Under the pieces are notes generated by a model that worked only from the letters and a program-made list of their open reading frames with translations, was not told the DNA's origin and did not search any database. This document shows positions 19,226 through 28,810 of a stretch of 64,000 bases of DNA, one piece after another. Position 1 is the stretch's first letter, and each line of letters opens with the position of its first letter. Made by a program: the position numbers and the translations under genes. The DNA comes from Alteromonadales bacterium alter-6D02. GTDB lineage: Bacteria > Pseudomonadota > Gammaproteobacteria > Enterobacterales > Psychrobiaceae. Location of the stretch: positions 110,801 through 174,800 of the forward strand of contig PIZK01000023.1 of the NCBI GenBank assembly GCA_002835545.1, given 5' to 3'.

Positions 19226-21097
19226 TTACTTACGCATCAACCTGCGAGTAACGAAACCAAAAAGGCCAAGCATCAATGCACCAAACCCAAGTCCTGCTCC
19301 ACTTCTTGTGTGCTTATGTTCTTGTGAATCTTCATCAATCACACTACAAGCTTCACCCTCTGTTGGCTTTAAGATAACAGCACGTGGAATTTGTTCAGTA
19401 ACCGGCTTACCATCAGCATCTGTATCAAACACTGGCTCACCATTTTCATCAACAACGATTTCTTCTTGGGCATCTTCAGTACCAGGATCGACAATATTGC
19501 CCTCCTCGTCAACCCATTGAGTTTTAATTCGAGGTAATGTAACTAAAGCCGTTGCCATGATCTCACCGTCATTACTGATACTATTGGCGCTAACCACGAC
19601 AATATCGGCATCATAGCTGATTCGTTGACCGTCACCGCCACTTGCTTCAACCTGATACTTAGCCCACTCACCCTCTTGCTGAACATAACCTTTAGATTCA
19701 CAGGTTAAAATATCATTAAGATCTGTAAATTTTTCTTCGTTATGCTCATAGAGGAAACCATGAGTACGACGCCCTGACGACGTTTTTACTGTATCGATTT
19801 CAACACTACCAACAACGACATTGTTATCATTGATATCATTTGGATTAGTTGCAAAATCAGTTTCGCCATCAGAGAAATCATTCGGGAAGCTTACAGCACT
19901 TTCTTCACCGTTAACGTCATAGATAAAGAATTTATCGCGTTTATACCCAGAGAAATACTTAGTGACGTAACCAACGACTAAATCGTTGTTATTAATCGCT
20001 GTTGCAGCAGAGCCAGGCCAATCATCTTGGCTGTGATCCATTAGATCAATAATCTCACCATCTTTAAAGACAGTAGCCACATTAAAGCGATACCTTATTT
20101 CTTCTTTTCCATCACGAAATGCAATTGAACGACCGACAGCAATATCATTATTATTCACATCTAATGCAATGCTATTGTATGAGTAGTTATCATCGTCATT
20201 GACAGGTTGAGCTAATATACCCAATGGCTTACGGTCTGTAAGCTTCCCATCTTCATATTGCCAGCTCACCGCTTCAAGATAGAATAACGCAGGTTCATTT
20301 CTACGCCCTTCGAAGCTGAAGCCACCAGTACACACAGCAAGAGGAATATGATCTTTATAACTGTCTAAACATCGTGAATCAATTCGCTCTTCGGTGAGTC
20401 GTTCAAGACCTACACTTTCATAGCCAACTACTCGACCTGAATCATTAATCCCAGTTAAGGCACTTTGACCACCATAGGTGTTAAACGACGGCTCAAATGT
20501 ATGCAATGTACCATTATCAACAATCATTGCTCGCTGAGCATATTCATAGGCATAAAATGGAAATTCACGGTCGGCATTATCTTCATCTTGTACCGGATCA
20601 GCTATCGCAAAACTTGCTGAGCTGGTCGTGCCCACGATCACATTAGTATTATTAACATCAAATGCATGAGTATTTACTGATACATACTCATCAGGGTCAA
20701 TACTATCGTCTGTAATTGACTCTTCAAAAATTCGTATAAAACTAGGCATATTATCTAGGTCATACTCAAAGATAATACTTTGTGCATTCGGAATAAATTT
20801 AGGTGAACGATAAACCGACGTTGATGTACTTTGCTGCGCTAAAGCAACGTCAACACGATTGTTAGTAATAAGGTTCTCATCATCATCAGATAATTGTGGT
20901 GCGAATTTTCCTGACGCACCTCCAATATACTTGCTGTTGTCATTTAACGTAGCACCAAAACCACTGCGACTGTTTTCAACAGTTCCATTAACTTTATAAA
21001 ACTCGTCAATATTTTCTATTTTATAAACAGTTGCATTCGCACTAAAACTAGCAAGTAATGCAGCTGCAATTAAAGAAGGTTGTAACTTATTATTCAT
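19226..21097 (-). CDS. DUF3466 family exported protein with C-terminal membrane anchor/sorting-like tail
   Basis: A 623-residue protein of unknown function. The signal peptide covers about 1-22 (S-A-N-A). The body has repeated D-I-N-D-N-N-V-V-V-G and A-L-D-V-N-N-N-D-I-A-V-G elements, the pattern of DUF3466 and HAF-type extracellular repeats, probably propeller-like. It is rich in Asp/Glu. It ends G-A-G-L-G-F-G-A-L-M-L-G-L-F-G-F plus R-R-L-M-R-K: a glycine-rich motif, hydrophobic helix and basic tail like GlyGly-CTERM signals handled by rhombosortase. This suggests surface delivery. It lies between rmf and uup, a conserved position in marine gammaproteobacteria. Its link to ribosome hibernation, if any, is unknown. 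Confidence 0.8.
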   Translation of the reverse strand: MNNKLQPSLIAAALLASFSANATVYKIENIDEFYKVNGTVENSRSGFGATLNDNSKYIGGASGKFAPQLSDDDENLITNNRVDVALAQQSTSTSVYRSPKFIPNAQSIIFEYDLDNMPSFIRIFEESITDDSIDPDEYVSVNTHAFDVNNTNVIVGTTSSASFAIADPVQDEDNADREFPFYAYEYAQRAMIVDNGTLHTFEPSFNTYGGQSALTGINDSGRVVGYESVGLERLTEERIDSRCLDSYKDHIPLAVCTGGFSFEGRRNEPALFYLEAVSWQYEDGKLTDRKPLGILAQPVNDDDNYSYNSIALDVNNNDIAVGRSIAFRDGKEEIRYRFNVATVFKDGEIIDLMDHSQDDWPGSAATAINNNDLVVGYVTKYFSGYKRDKFFIYDVNGEESAVSFPNDFSDGETDFATNPNDINDNNVVVGSVEIDTVKTSSGRRTHGFLYEHNEEKFTDLNDILTCESKGYVQQEGEWAKYQVEASGGDGQRISYDADIVVVSANSISNDGEIMATALVTLPRIKTQWVDEEGNIVDPGTEDAQEEIVVDENGEPVFDTDADGKPVTEQIPRAVILKPTEGEACSVIDEDSQEHKHTRSGAGLGFGALMLGLFGFVTRRLMRK

Positions 21098-21252
21098 TAT
21101 TATTCCTACTACTTATAAAGCGTCTATACCCTTTATAAAAATTTACTAACGGCGTTTAGTTAATTAAACGTCACTCATTGTGAAAGTATGGACAACAGAT
21201 ATTCACAAGGGTTCTCTGAAATTACACATAATAACAATTGAGTCCGCTTGTA

Positions 21253-23154
21253 TTAACTATCGAGTAATTCCCAACGCTCAAAACAATATTCTAATTCTTG
21301 TTCAGCAGTTTTAAGCGCCTCAATCACGGGCTCTGTCACGCTGCCTGCTTGAGCAAAAAACTCTGGGTCACTCATTTGAGTTTGTAACTGTTCAATTTGT
21401 TGTTCAAGACTTTCCATTTTTTCTGGTAATAAGTCAAGTTCGCGTTGATCTTTATAGCTTAATTTCTTAGCTGCGGATTTAACTTTTTCTTCTACAACAG
21501 GTTCGACTTTGACTTCAGCTACCGAAGTTGCTTCCGGTTTATACGACTCAGGGTCAAATAAACTCGCCCCTTGAGCAGTTGCATCATCAAATCCACCAAC
21601 GAACTCTTCAATGTGGCCATTGGCACCAAACCACCAACTTGAGGTCACTGTATTATTAATAAACTCACGGTCATGGCTGACTAACAATAATGTACCTTGA
21701 TATGCATGTACTAAAGACTCAAGGAGCTCAAGAGTCTCAATGTCAAGGTCATTGGTTGGCTCATCGAGTACCAACATATTGTTTGGTTTTAAAAATAGTT
21801 TGGCTAACAATAGGCGGTTTTTCTCACCCCCCGATAAAGCGCGAACTGGTGTACGAGCACGTTTTGGGGAAAATAAGAAATCTTGTAAATAGCCTAATAC
21901 GTGGCGAGAGCGACCATTATGCATCACATCATCTTTACCATCACCAACATTTTCTTGGACGGTTTTATCTAAATCTAACGCGGCGCGATGTTGATCAAAA
22001 TAAGCGACATCAAGTAATGTCCCCGTTTTAATCTCACCTTGCTTAGGCTCTAACTGACTGAGTAATAATTTTAATAAAGTCGACTTACCACATCCATTGG
22101 GACCAATTAACGCAATCCGATCTCCTCGGATAACTCGTGTAGTAAAATCGGTCACAATTGGTTTAGCCTCATATTGATAACTAATGTTATCAACTTCAAA
22201 GACTAACTTGCCCGACTTTGAGGTACTTGCCAAAGACATCTTAGCCTTGCCGACTACTTCTCTACGTGCTGTGCGTTCACGCCTTAATTGCTCAAGCGCG
22301 CGAACTCGGCCTTCATTACGAGTTCGACGGGCCTTAATACCCTGTCGTACCCATGTTTCTTCTTGGGCGAGTTTCTTATCAAACAATGCATTCTGCTCAG
22401 CTTCTACTCGTAGCGATTCTTCTTTTGCTGTTAGATAGTCAGCGTAAGTACCCGGCCAAGAGCTAAGTTTACCGCGGTCAAGGTCGATAATGCGGGTTGC
22501 CATTTTACGGATAAACGCGCGGTCATGACTAATGAAGACGATAGCGCCTCTAAAGTCTAATAATACTTTTTCCAACCAACCGATGGCATTTAAATCTAAA
22601 TGGTTGGTTGGTTCGTCGAGTAGTAATACATCAGGTTGCTGCACTAACGCTTTCGCTAGTGCCGCTTTACGCAGCCAACCACCAGAGAGTTCACTTAATT
22701 GCTTATCTGCTGGAAGAGATAACTGTTCTAGAACTTGATTGATTCGTGTTTCAAATAACCATGCTTCATTGTCATCCATTTTCGCTTGGAGTTTTTCAAG
22801 GCGAGCCATCACATCATCACTGTAGTTAGTTTCTAACTCAAGCACGACATGATGATAATCTTTAATTAATTCGCCAACGTGTGCCAAGCCTGAAGCGACG
22901 AAGTCAAACACAGACATTTGCGCTTTTTCAGGCGGATCCTGCTCCAAGCGAGCCACGACAATATCGGCGTTATAATGTAAATCGCCGCCATCAAGATCCA
23001 TCTGTTTGGCAATCACCTTCATTAAGGTTGATTTACCTGTTCCGTTTTTACCTACTAGACACACGCGCTCATTTGCGTTTACCTGAATATCAGCGTGGTC
23101 TAAGATGACATGAGTACCAAACGCAAGCTGCGCGTTATTAAGACGTATTAACAT
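21253..23154 (-). CDS. uup: ABC-F ATPase Uup
   Basis: A 633-residue soluble protein with two ABC domains and no membrane segments. Walker A motifs are G-K-N-G-T-G-K-S-T (about 36-44) and G-P-N-G-C-G-K-S-T (about 352-360), with signatures L-S-G-G-W and L-S-G-G-E, and L-L-L-D-E-P-T-N-H-L-D and L-V-L-D-E-P-T-N-D-L-D as Walker B. The C-terminus is a coiled coil (about 560-633) typical of Uup, which binds DNA and branched intermediates in E. coli. ABC-F proteins act at ribosomes. Its start is 7 bp after the glutaredoxin stop, making an rlmL-grx-uup operon. Confidence 0.95.
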   Translation of the reverse strand: MLIRLNNAQLAFGTHVILDHADIQVNANERVCLVGKNGTGKSTLMKVIAKQMDLDGGDLHYNADIVVARLEQDPPEKAQMSVFDFVASGLAHVGELIKDYHHVVLELETNYSDDVMARLEKLQAKMDDNEAWLFETRINQVLEQLSLPADKQLSELSGGWLRKAALAKALVQQPDVLLLDEPTNHLDLNAIGWLEKVLLDFRGAIVFISHDRAFIRKMATRIIDLDRGKLSSWPGTYADYLTAKEESLRVEAEQNALFDKKLAQEETWVRQGIKARRTRNEGRVRALEQLRRERTARREVVGKAKMSLASTSKSGKLVFEVDNISYQYEAKPIVTDFTTRVIRGDRIALIGPNGCGKSTLLKLLLSQLEPKQGEIKTGTLLDVAYFDQHRAALDLDKTVQENVGDGKDDVMHNGRSRHVLGYLQDFLFSPKRARTPVRALSGGEKNRLLLAKLFLKPNNMLVLDEPTNDLDIETLELLESLVHAYQGTLLLVSHDREFINNTVTSSWWFGANGHIEEFVGGFDDATAQGASLFDPESYKPEATSVAEVKVEPVVEEKVKSAAKKLSYKDQRELDLLPEKMESLEQQIEQLQTQMSDPEFFAQAGSVTEPVIEALKTAEQELEYCFERWELLDS

Positions 23155-23161
23155 AATTTTT

Positions 23162-23377
23162 TTAATCCAAAAAGCTGCGCAATTGTTCTAATGAAAATGG
23201 CCAGTTCAGTTCATTGCCCTGTGAGTCAGCGACCACAGGAATGGTTGTGCCGTAGCGCGCGACGAGTGTTTCATCGTCAATAATATCTGTCACTTGATAG
23301 CTAACAGCGACTTGGTCAAGCAAAGCTTGTGCATCTTCACACAAGTGACAACCGTCAGTTGAATAAAGAATGATCAT
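23162..23377 (-). CDS. Glutaredoxin-family small thiol protein (DUF836-like)
   Basis: A 71-residue thioredoxin-fold protein beginning M-I-I-L-Y-S-T-D-G-C-H-L-C, with a C-x-x-C motif at 10-13 and the conserved T-I-P-V-V (cis-Pro). The ATG at 23377 overlaps the rlmL stop in an ATGA tetranucleotide, arguing for translational coupling and against the longer frame. It is followed by uup. The family is widespread but its redox partner is not known. Confidence 0.85.
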   Translation of the reverse strand: MIILYSTDGCHLCEDAQALLDQVAVSYQVTDIIDDETLVARYGTTIPVVADSQGNELNWPFSLEQLRSFLD

Positions 23378-25476
23378 GCGTGGCGAACTTCCCAACAGTT
23401 GTGAATTTTCTGATTACCTTTAAAGTCACGCGGTATTGTTTCTTTACTAATGTCTTTAGCCACTAGGCCAATCTTTGCCAAATGTTGATGATCCATTTTA
23501 AATTGACGTGAATTATTTGAGAAAATGATCAAGCCATCTTCACGTAAGATACGCTTTAAATTTTGTAATAACTGTGCATAGTCACGATTAATATCTAATG
23601 TTTGCGCCATCCGTTTTGAGTTAGAGAAGGTTGGAGGATCAATAAATATCAAATCGTATGTACTTTGACAGTATGCTAACCATGTTAAGCAGTCCATCTG
23701 TATAAACTGATGCGCAGGACCATTTAAACCATTTGCTCTAAAATTCTCTTTAGCCCATTCTAGATATGTTTTCGACATATCAACGCTCGTAGTAGACTCA
23801 GCGCCACCTAACGCAGCATGAACTGAAGCACTTCCGGTATAGCAAAATAGGTTTAAGAAATCTTTATCCTGTGCCAGTTTTTGAACTTTGTGACGCGTTA
23901 AACGATGATCTAAAAAGAGTCCATTATCAAGATAATCAGAAGTGTTAATTAAAAACTTAGCGTTGTATTCATTCACCACAAACTTATCGCGTTGTTCGTT
24001 AAGTTTTTCATATTGGTTTTCGCCTTTTTTAACTTCACGTACTTTGTATTTAAGCTTGTCAGTGTCTATCTCAAAAACATGGTCCAAAACAATAAAGGCT
24101 TCAATTAAACGGCGCATGGTTTTGCTCTTATCCATAAACTTCGGAGCAGCATATTCCTGCACAATCCAGTGTTCACCATAGCGATCAATCGCTAAATTAT
24201 AATCGGGTAAGTCAGCGTCATATAAACGATAAGCATCGATGCCTTCGCTCTTAGCCCATTTTGACAGTGTTTTATTATTTTTAATTAAACGATTGGCAAA
24301 GGGTTCTGCCTGCTTCGAGACAGACTTTAATTCACCATCACCAATGTTGTAGTTGGCTAATAACGCTTCTAACTGACCGTTAAATAATTTGTATTTATGA
24401 TCGGGCGCTAAGCGTATCGCTGTTAACAATTCAATTGAGGAACTAAAGACGCTTAAATTCCAACCAGAAAACTTAGCTTTGACCGCTTTGGCGAAGCCAT
24501 GATAAACAAAGATAAGTGGTAACAATTCACCTAAACGCTCACCGTATGGCGGGTTCGTCACAATAAAGCCTTTTTGATTACCAAAAGGTGGCTTAATCGA
24601 CAGAGCGTCACACACTTCAAAACTCACAAGATGTTCTACACCGGCGCGATGGGCGTTATCGCGAGCCACATTAAGTACGCGAGAATCCATATCAGAACCA
24701 CGAATACATAACTGTTTACGATCGCGACTCTCATCAGCAATAGCCTGAGCACTGGCTTTAATTTCCTGCCACACTTCAGGCTTGAAGGCTTTTAACGACT
24801 CAAAGGCAAACGCATTACGCGTTAATGAAGGTGCAATATTAGCTGCCATTAGCGCGGCCTCGATGACCAAGGTACCACTACCACAAAATGGGTCTAACAG
24901 TGGTTTAGACACATCCCAACCACTGCGTAACAGCACTGCTGCGGCTAAGTTTTCACGAAGTGGCGCAGCACCTGCATTGGTCCGGTAACCACGTTGCTGT
25001 AATGAACGGCCTGAAAAGTTGATAGCAAGTGATAATTTGTTATTGACCATACGACATTCAATGCGTACAGCGGCTTGTTGTTTATCAACATTTGGACGAT
25101 CAAAACCTTGGTCACGGAACTTATCTACGATAGCATCTTTGGCTTTCAATGCACCAAATTGGGTGTTATTAATAAACGCATTTGTGCCTGAGAATTCAAC
25201 CGCGATTGATTTTGTACTATCAAAGTAGGCATTCCAGTTAACACGATAGACCACATCATACAAATCTTGTGGGCTATGTACCTCATCACTATGTACGGTT
25301 AATAAAATACGACTGGCTAAACGAGACCATAAACAAATGGTGTAAGCTGTCGCGTGGTCAGCCTTAAAACGAACTCCCGCTAACGACTCACGTACTTCTA
25401 CCCCGCCCAGGTCTTCAATTTCTTTAACTAGTAAGTATTCAAGCCCTTTAGGGCATGCGGCAAAATATGGGAGCAT
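23374..25476 (-). CDS. rlmL: Bifunctional 23S rRNA methyltransferase RlmKL (m2G2445, m7G2069)
   Basis: A 700-residue fusion enzyme. A THUMP domain (about 45-155) precedes the RlmL methyltransferase with D-P-F-C-G-S-G-T-L (SAM site) and N-P-P-Y-G-E-R-L (catalytic). The C-terminal RlmK half has F-C-Y-T-G-S-A-S and D-P-P-T-F-S-N-S-K. The length equals E. coli RlmL (702). It modifies helix 74 of 23S rRNA during 50S assembly. It is first gene of an operon with the glutaredoxin and uup. Confidence 0.96.
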   Translation of the reverse strand: MLPYFAACPKGLEYLLVKEIEDLGGVEVRESLAGVRFKADHATAYTICLWSRLASRILLTVHSDEVHSPQDLYDVVYRVNWNAYFDSTKSIAVEFSGTNAFINNTQFGALKAKDAIVDKFRDQGFDRPNVDKQQAAVRIECRMVNNKLSLAINFSGRSLQQRGYRTNAGAAPLRENLAAAVLLRSGWDVSKPLLDPFCGSGTLVIEAALMAANIAPSLTRNAFAFESLKAFKPEVWQEIKASAQAIADESRDRKQLCIRGSDMDSRVLNVARDNAHRAGVEHLVSFEVCDALSIKPPFGNQKGFIVTNPPYGERLGELLPLIFVYHGFAKAVKAKFSGWNLSVFSSSIELLTAIRLAPDHKYKLFNGQLEALLANYNIGDGELKSVSKQAEPFANRLIKNNKTLSKWAKSEGIDAYRLYDADLPDYNLAIDRYGEHWIVQEYAAPKFMDKSKTMRRLIEAFIVLDHVFEIDTDKLKYKVREVKKGENQYEKLNEQRDKFVVNEYNAKFLINTSDYLDNGLFLDHRLTRHKVQKLAQDKDFLNLFCYTGSASVHAALGGAESTTSVDMSKTYLEWAKENFRANGLNGPAHQFIQMDCLTWLAYCQSTYDLIFIDPPTFSNSKRMAQTLDINRDYAQLLQNLKRILREDGLIIFSNNSRQFKMDHQHLAKIGLVAKDISKETIPRDFKGNQKIHNCWEVRHA

Positions 25477-25727
25477 AAAATCTACAATCTCGGTTGGAAT
25501 GACTAAAACCGCTGATTATACGCTTATTCTGTGGTGCTTGCAGCAAACAATGAAACAAAGCGGTATGTTTTTATGATGAAGACAGTATTTAATCTAAGTT
25601 ATTTTTTATATCAATCAGGGGAGTCACCACCACCCCACTCAAATGCCGAGTCAATTGTCATACAAGTAGTCTTTAACATACCTAACACTTCAACAGCGCT
25701 AATGCTTAATCAACAATGAGAATGTTA

Positions 25728-26174
25728 TTAGCGTAACTGAGGATGTTTGATTACAAAGCCTTTCTCAATATCAGCGTTAAAGCCAACTGACTCATAAACA
25801 GCATGCGCTCCGCTGAGTTGAGCCCCTGAAAGTAGCATGACTTTACAACACCCTTTTTGCCAAGCAAGATCAATGGCGAATGATAACACCTTGGCACTTA
25901 ACCCTTGTCGACGGAATTGGTTTGAGGTGATCACATGCTCAATTAGGGCATAGGGTCTAGCACCATTAGCAATGCTTTTATTTAACGTCAGAGCACAACT
26001 TGAAGCAAGTAGCCCATCAATTTCAGCAACGATTATAAACGTTTGCTCGTCATTGATAATCTCCGCCCATTTTTCTCTGGCGAAATCACCCTCTAATACT
26101 TCATCGTTTGGTCGAAGTTCTTTATAAAGACTCAAAACACCTAATAGATCATCAACAACTGCGACTCTAATCAT
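25728..26174 (-). CDS. GNAT family N-acetyltransferase
   Basis: A 148-residue single GNAT domain: the N-terminal M-I-R-V-A-V-V-D-D-L, a motif A region V-I-T-S-N-Q-F-R-R-Q-G-L-S-A-K-V (acetyl-CoA pyrophosphate loop, R-R-Q-G-L) and a C-terminal Y-E-S-V-G-F. The ATG at 26174 follows G-rich sequence and is preferred over the adjacent TTG. The substrate is unknown. It stands alone between rlmL and the Mrp-like cluster. Confidence 0.85.
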   Translation of the reverse strand: MIRVAVVDDLLGVLSLYKELRPNDEVLEGDFAREKWAEIINDEQTFIIVAEIDGLLASSCALTLNKSIANGARPYALIEHVITSNQFRRQGLSAKVLSFAIDLAWQKGCCKVMLLSGAQLSGAHAVYESVGFNADIEKGFVIKHPQLR

Positions 26175-26353
26175 CAAAACACCCCCAAGTTTAGTTTTAT
26201 ATTCTTTTTGATCTTATTGATTGAATGCCTGATACATTTAAAAAACACTCAACAAGACAGTGCCAGTTAAAATACCGAGAAAACCCTCTCACTTCAACTG
26301 ATACACAATATATATCATAAACTTAACATCATTAAAGTGAATAACTCAGAGGC

Positions 26354-26599
26354 TTAAGCTATCATCTTTAGCGCTATATATGGGGTAATATTAAGCATTA
26401 GTATCGCAAGTTTATAGTTTGCTAGATAGGAAAAATATAAGGTAGGTAATGTTAAACTACTTACCCCTGTTATTTTTTCGTGCACCTTCATCACAAAATC
26501 TTTAAATACAAAAAGAAATAACGACGTTAACGATAATATGCCAATATTAATGACTGTACACCAGCCTAAAAAAACGGTCATTTGGTTGACATCGAGCAT
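26354..26599 (-). CDS. Small membrane protein, DUF6868-like
   Basis: 81 residues with two predicted TM helices (about 9-31 and 53-78) separated by a short polar stretch (F-V-M-K-V-H-E-K). It resembles DUF6868 small proteins, of unknown role. It is preceded by AGGAGAATTC-like sequence close to the ATG, a good ribosome site. It is separated from the antiporter operon by about 240 bp with no convincing gene (26600-26841). Confidence 0.65.
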   Translation of the reverse strand: MLDVNQMTVFLGWCTVINIGILSLTSLFLFVFKDFVMKVHEKITGVSSLTLPTLYFSYLANYKLAILMLNITPYIALKMIA

Positions 26600-26841
26600 G
26601 GTGAATTCTCCTAAAGACGAGCATAAATAAAATACCAGCTAATACAGTGCCGAGCACCAAAGCTCAATGTACCACTGGTAACATGCCACTCCCTACTGAA
26701 TGAAGTGACTTGCATTACAATTCTGGCTGACTTCGATTTGGCAATAACATCGACAATATTCAGTAATAGATGAAAAAGATAGCCAGTATTGCCCACAACC
26801 ACATACATTTAGATCAAACAATGACAAACATTAAGCCCACT

Positions 26842-28566
26842 CTATATGTAGTAGAGTAGCAGAATACCCGCAAGTAATAGTGCAACCCAGAAAACCATGG
26901 TTTCGGTTGGCCATAATTGGGCAAAATAACCTTTGGGTTGCTCTTTGGCTTCATCGTACGAGCTATCAATCAGTCGTTTAATACCAGACTTTGCCATCGA
27001 TTCCACCCTTGCCATCGACTCTATAATGGAATAATAAAGCGGAACCAGAAAACCCGGCGCTAACTTGCGATAAAGCCAGTCAGAGTCTAAATTGGTCGAC
27101 GGCAGCTCTGGTGGATACATGCTTTGCTTGTTGAGCCAAACAAAGGCTAAAGCTGAAAAGAACAGCAACTGTAATTGTGTCAATATGTGCGTTAGATCAT
27201 AAGGCTGGTAGCTCACTTGCCAAGGTAATAAAGCATAAACTGTTTGCGCTGGGAATGTGCCTATAACAACACACAAAGTCGCGGCAATCGTCATCGCAAT
27301 AAGCATATTCTTTGGTGGCTCAGTTGTACGAATCCCTGAATCATGAGCAAAGAAGGCAAAATACGGGATTTTAATCCCTGCATGGTGAAATACACCCGCT
27401 GCTGCAAACAACAAGGCAAGCCAGACATAGTCATACCCTTGCTCAATGGCTGCACTCATGATCATTGACTTAGAAACAAAACCACTAAATAGTGGAAACG
27501 CAGAGATAGATGCAGCCCCGACAATACACAAGATCGTTGTTTTTGGCATAGTTTTGTAAAGGCCGCCCAGTTCTGAGCCGTTTATTTTCCCAGTCATGTG
27601 CAGAACAGCCCCCATGGTCATCATCAGCAACCCCTTAAATATGACATCATTAAAGGCGTGAGCCACTGCACCATTTAATGCCAGTGAAGTGCCGATGCCG
27701 ACACCCACCACCATAAAACCAATCTGATTAATCATGCTGTAGGCCAGCACTCGGCGTAAATCATTTTCTATCACCGCATAAAAAATTGGGAAACATGCCA
27801 TGGTGACACCAATCCAAACCAGCAGTTCAGTGCCTGCGAAGCCCCTTGCCAAAGCATACACGGCAACCTTGGTGGTAAATGACGCAAGGAAAATTGTCCC
27901 TGTGGGTGTCGCTTCAGGATAAGAATCGGTGAGCCAAGTATGGGCAAAAGGAAACGCGCACTTGATACCAAACGCCACGAAAATTAACCAAGCCCCCACA
28001 TTTAAAAGGCCTTCATGCCCTAAACCAATATCTGAAAATTTCGCACTGCCCGTTTCATTGATCACAATGATTGCGCCTGCCAGCAAAAGCACACCCGATA
28101 ATACCTTAATCACTATGTAGCGCATGCCTGCACTATAAGCCCTGTCGGTTCGTCTCGCCCAGATTAAAAACACCGATGTTAAGGCCAGTAACTCCCAACA
28201 TACAAAAAGGGTTAACAAATCACCCGCAAACACTGCACCGACGGCACTAGCAGCATAACTTAAACCCGACACATGCTGCACGGTATCTTTAAGGTGTAAT
28301 GCGTAAACAACAGCGATAAACGCGGCTAAATGGAATAAATAACCAAACATTAAACTCAACTTGTCTACTCGAACAGGCTCAAGTTGGTAACCTAGAAACT
28401 CAAATGCCCAGTAAAGACCAGGTTCAAGAGCCGCGAGTTGTAATGCTCCCCAAATTGGCGTCAATAACATCACAGCACTACGCAAATGACCACGTAAAAA
28501 AATCGCGGCTAAAGCGCCAATTAATAAGGGCAGAAAAGGTGGTAACAATGGCAAGCTACTTATCAT
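26842..28566 (-). CDS. Mrp-like antiporter D-type (NuoL/M/N) subunit, third copy
   Basis: A 574-residue, about 14-helix proton-translocating subunit of the complex I/Mrp antiporter family, the last gene of the operon. The conserved helix with F-V-C-W-E-L-L-A-L (key Glu) and the lysine-bearing A-F-G-I-K-C-A-F-P-F-A-H-T-W-L segment, where P-E-A-T-P replaces the usual P-A-P, are visible, as is H-A-F-N-D-V-I-F-K-G-L-L. The C-terminus carries an extra amphipathic stretch and a final helix (545-574), longer than the other two D subunits. It overlaps the small upstream gene by 11 bp. It may stand in for the missing large N-terminal part of MrpA. Confidence 0.82.
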   Translation of the reverse strand: MISSLPLLPPFLPLLIGALAAIFLRGHLRSAVMLLTPIWGALQLAALEPGLYWAFEFLGYQLEPVRVDKLSLMFGYLFHLAAFIAVVYALHLKDTVQHVSGLSYAASAVGAVFAGDLLTLFVCWELLALTSVFLIWARRTDRAYSAGMRYIVIKVLSGVLLLAGAIIVINETGSAKFSDIGLGHEGLLNVGAWLIFVAFGIKCAFPFAHTWLTDSYPEATPTGTIFLASFTTKVAVYALARGFAGTELLVWIGVTMACFPIFYAVIENDLRRVLAYSMINQIGFMVVGVGIGTSLALNGAVAHAFNDVIFKGLLMMTMGAVLHMTGKINGSELGGLYKTMPKTTILCIVGAASISAFPLFSGFVSKSMIMSAAIEQGYDYVWLALLFAAAGVFHHAGIKIPYFAFFAHDSGIRTTEPPKNMLIAMTIAATLCVVIGTFPAQTVYALLPWQVSYQPYDLTHILTQLQLLFFSALAFVWLNKQSMYPPELPSTNLDSDWLYRKLAPGFLVPLYYSIIESMARVESMAKSGIKRLIDSSYDEAKEQPKGYFAQLWPTETMVFWVALLLAGILLLYYI

Positions 28567-28810
28567 AGTAGTCTTCCTCCCGCATTAATGCTTTGCGCAT
28601 GAGCTTTGCAATAAGCACTAACACCACACAACCGATGAAACCGTATATGGCATAAAAAGCAGGTATGTTTTCCCAGTCGTGATAAATATGACGATGGACA
28701 ATGAAATCGGCAACCACCAGCAGTGCACAAACCACATAGAACACCTTGATTATCTTGTCGACATTCTCTTTTTTATCAAAAAAATCAGATTTATTTTGCT
28801 CTTTACTCAT
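28556..28810 (-). CDS. Small two-helix membrane protein inside the Mrp-like operon
   Basis: 84 residues: a charged cytoplasmic N-terminus (about 1-18), TM helices at about 22-40 and 50-70, and a basic/acidic tail M-R-E-E-D-Y-Y-D-K. Its ATG directly follows the TAA of the upstream D subunit and its end overlaps the next D subunit, so it is translated as part of the complex operon. It corresponds to none of the standard MrpA-G subunits. A role as an accessory or assembly subunit is inferred from position only. Confidence 0.75.
   Translation of the reverse strand: MSKEQNKSDFFDKKENVDKIIKVFYVVCALLVVADFIVHRHIYHDWENIPAFYAIYGFIGCVVLVLIAKLMRKALMREEDYYDK

Noticed and set aside
25531..25719. 62-codon plus-strand frame between rlmL and the GNAT gene
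   Set aside because: No homology pattern and no ribosome site; probably chance.
26611..26808. 65-codon minus-strand frame upstream of the DUF6868 gene
   Set aside because: No recognisable family, no ribosome site, odd composition; treated as non-coding, although a decayed gene cannot be excluded.
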